A model generated the notes under the pieces. It saw only the letters and a program-made list of their open reading frames with translations, was not told where the DNA came from and searched no databases. The translations under genes and the position numbers were made by a program. Below, piece by piece: positions 63,886-64,000 of a stretch of DNA of 64,000 bases. The stretch's first letter is position 1; every line of letters starts with the position of its first letter. Source of the DNA: an uncultured Roseobacter sp. (GTDB lineage Bacteria > Pseudomonadota > Alphaproteobacteria > Rhodobacterales > Rhodobacteraceae); assembly GCF_947491795.1 (NCBI RefSeq), contig NZ_CANLKW010000003.1, positions 910,186-974,185 on the forward strand. The letters run 5' to 3'.

Positions 63886-64000
63886 TTACAGCTTCGCGAA
63901 CTTTGCGCGCTGTTCTGACCAGTCGGCGGGAACGCCTGACTTGATGACACGGTCAGACGTCACACCCTCCGACTGCTCACCGGCTGCGATCGCATCCAGG
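63886..64000 (-). CDS. C-terminus of an unidentified protein, 5' end outside window
   Basis: Reverse frame ending at TAA 63886; 38 residues visible, LDAIAAGEQSEGVTSDRVI then ending in QRAKFAKL. Normal codon use for this genome. I cannot name the family from so little. Between the tRNA and this end (63704-63885) I see no gene. Confidence 0.55.
   Translation of the reverse strand, partial: LDAIAAGEQSEGVTSDRVIKSGVPADWSEQRAKFAKL

Noticed and set aside
1..64000. CRISPR arrays, insertion sequences, prophage or integrative element
   Set aside because: No regular repeat-spacer pattern, transposase, integrase or phage structural gene was seen; gene order and composition look uniform.

Overview
The window is a gene-dense, roughly 60% GC stretch of chromosome from an alphaproteobacterium, most likely of the family Rhodobacteraceae (Roseobacter/Rhodobacter group). 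The evidence is lineage-typical gene content: a short aa3-type cytochrome oxidase subunit IV, DUF2125, extensin-like, DUF465 and DUF6173-like proteins, YqgE, an RNase H-like/MoeA fusion, PHB synthesis genes, and many ATGA/GTGA overlaps between genes. I see no prophage, insertion sequence, CRISPR array or plasmid function. It reads as ordinary core chromosome with a few unusual members.

Layout. 1-4.8 kb: the start of atpH (minus), a methyltransferase, gloB and clpA. 5.3-8.5 kb: a two-gene ion-driven motor of the ExbB/MotA plus MotB/OmpA type with a very long coiled coil. 8.5-14.6 kb: ChaC, DUF2125, an extensin-like protein, tyrosine and histidine biosynthesis genes (tyrC, hisC), a DMT exporter and rpsD. 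14.7-18.5 kb: tag, an EAL protein, and phaA-phaB for PHB synthesis. 18.5-22.9 kb: a 38-aa microprotein divergent from a LysR regulator across a perfect operator-like palindrome, then DUF465, a tRNA methyltransferase, a polyprenyl synthase and ispE. 22.9-29.1 kb: a TPR lipoprotein/secreted protein, ETF-ubiquinone oxidoreductase, soxR divergent from a glyoxalase-like gene with a SoxR-type promoter, greA and a membrane protein.

29.1-34.3 kb: a molybdenum cofactor operon (fdhD-mobA-mobB-moeA fusion) and azlCD. 34.3-40.1 kb: a lipoprotein, oxidase subunit IV, DUF6173, a metallo-hydrolase, acyl-CoA dehydrogenase, threonylcarbamoyl-AMP synthase and YqgE. 40.2-47.3 kb: a DsbD N-terminal-like protein, an RND pump with its adaptor, moaB and a uracil-DNA glycosylase. 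47.4-51.2 kb: a pyrimidine/lipid operon, pyrB - tail-anchored protein - 33-aa membrane peptide - catalytically degenerate dihydroorotase - plsY - small CTG-started protein. 51.2-56.8 kb: a solitary ectoine synthase gene, then aldo/keto reductase, FAD oxidoreductase, DUF938 and a large FAD/GcvT-type demethylase. 56.9-61.8 kb: a four-gene minus-strand group (2-hydroxyacid dehydrogenase, gamma-glutamyltransferase, D-lactate-type dehydrogenase, spondin-domain protein). 61.9-64 kb: an SH3 protein, a quinone reductase, tRNA-Gln(TTG), and the end of an unidentified minus-strand gene.

The points most worth checking are the coiled-coil motor pair, the dihydroorotase that has lost its HxH metal site, the orphan EctC that keeps all three iron ligands, the LysR-box/microprotein pair, the SoxR-like promoter, the uracil-DNA glycosylase without iron-sulfur cysteines, and the secreted spondin-domain protein. 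All functional calls are from reading the sequence; no database search was run.
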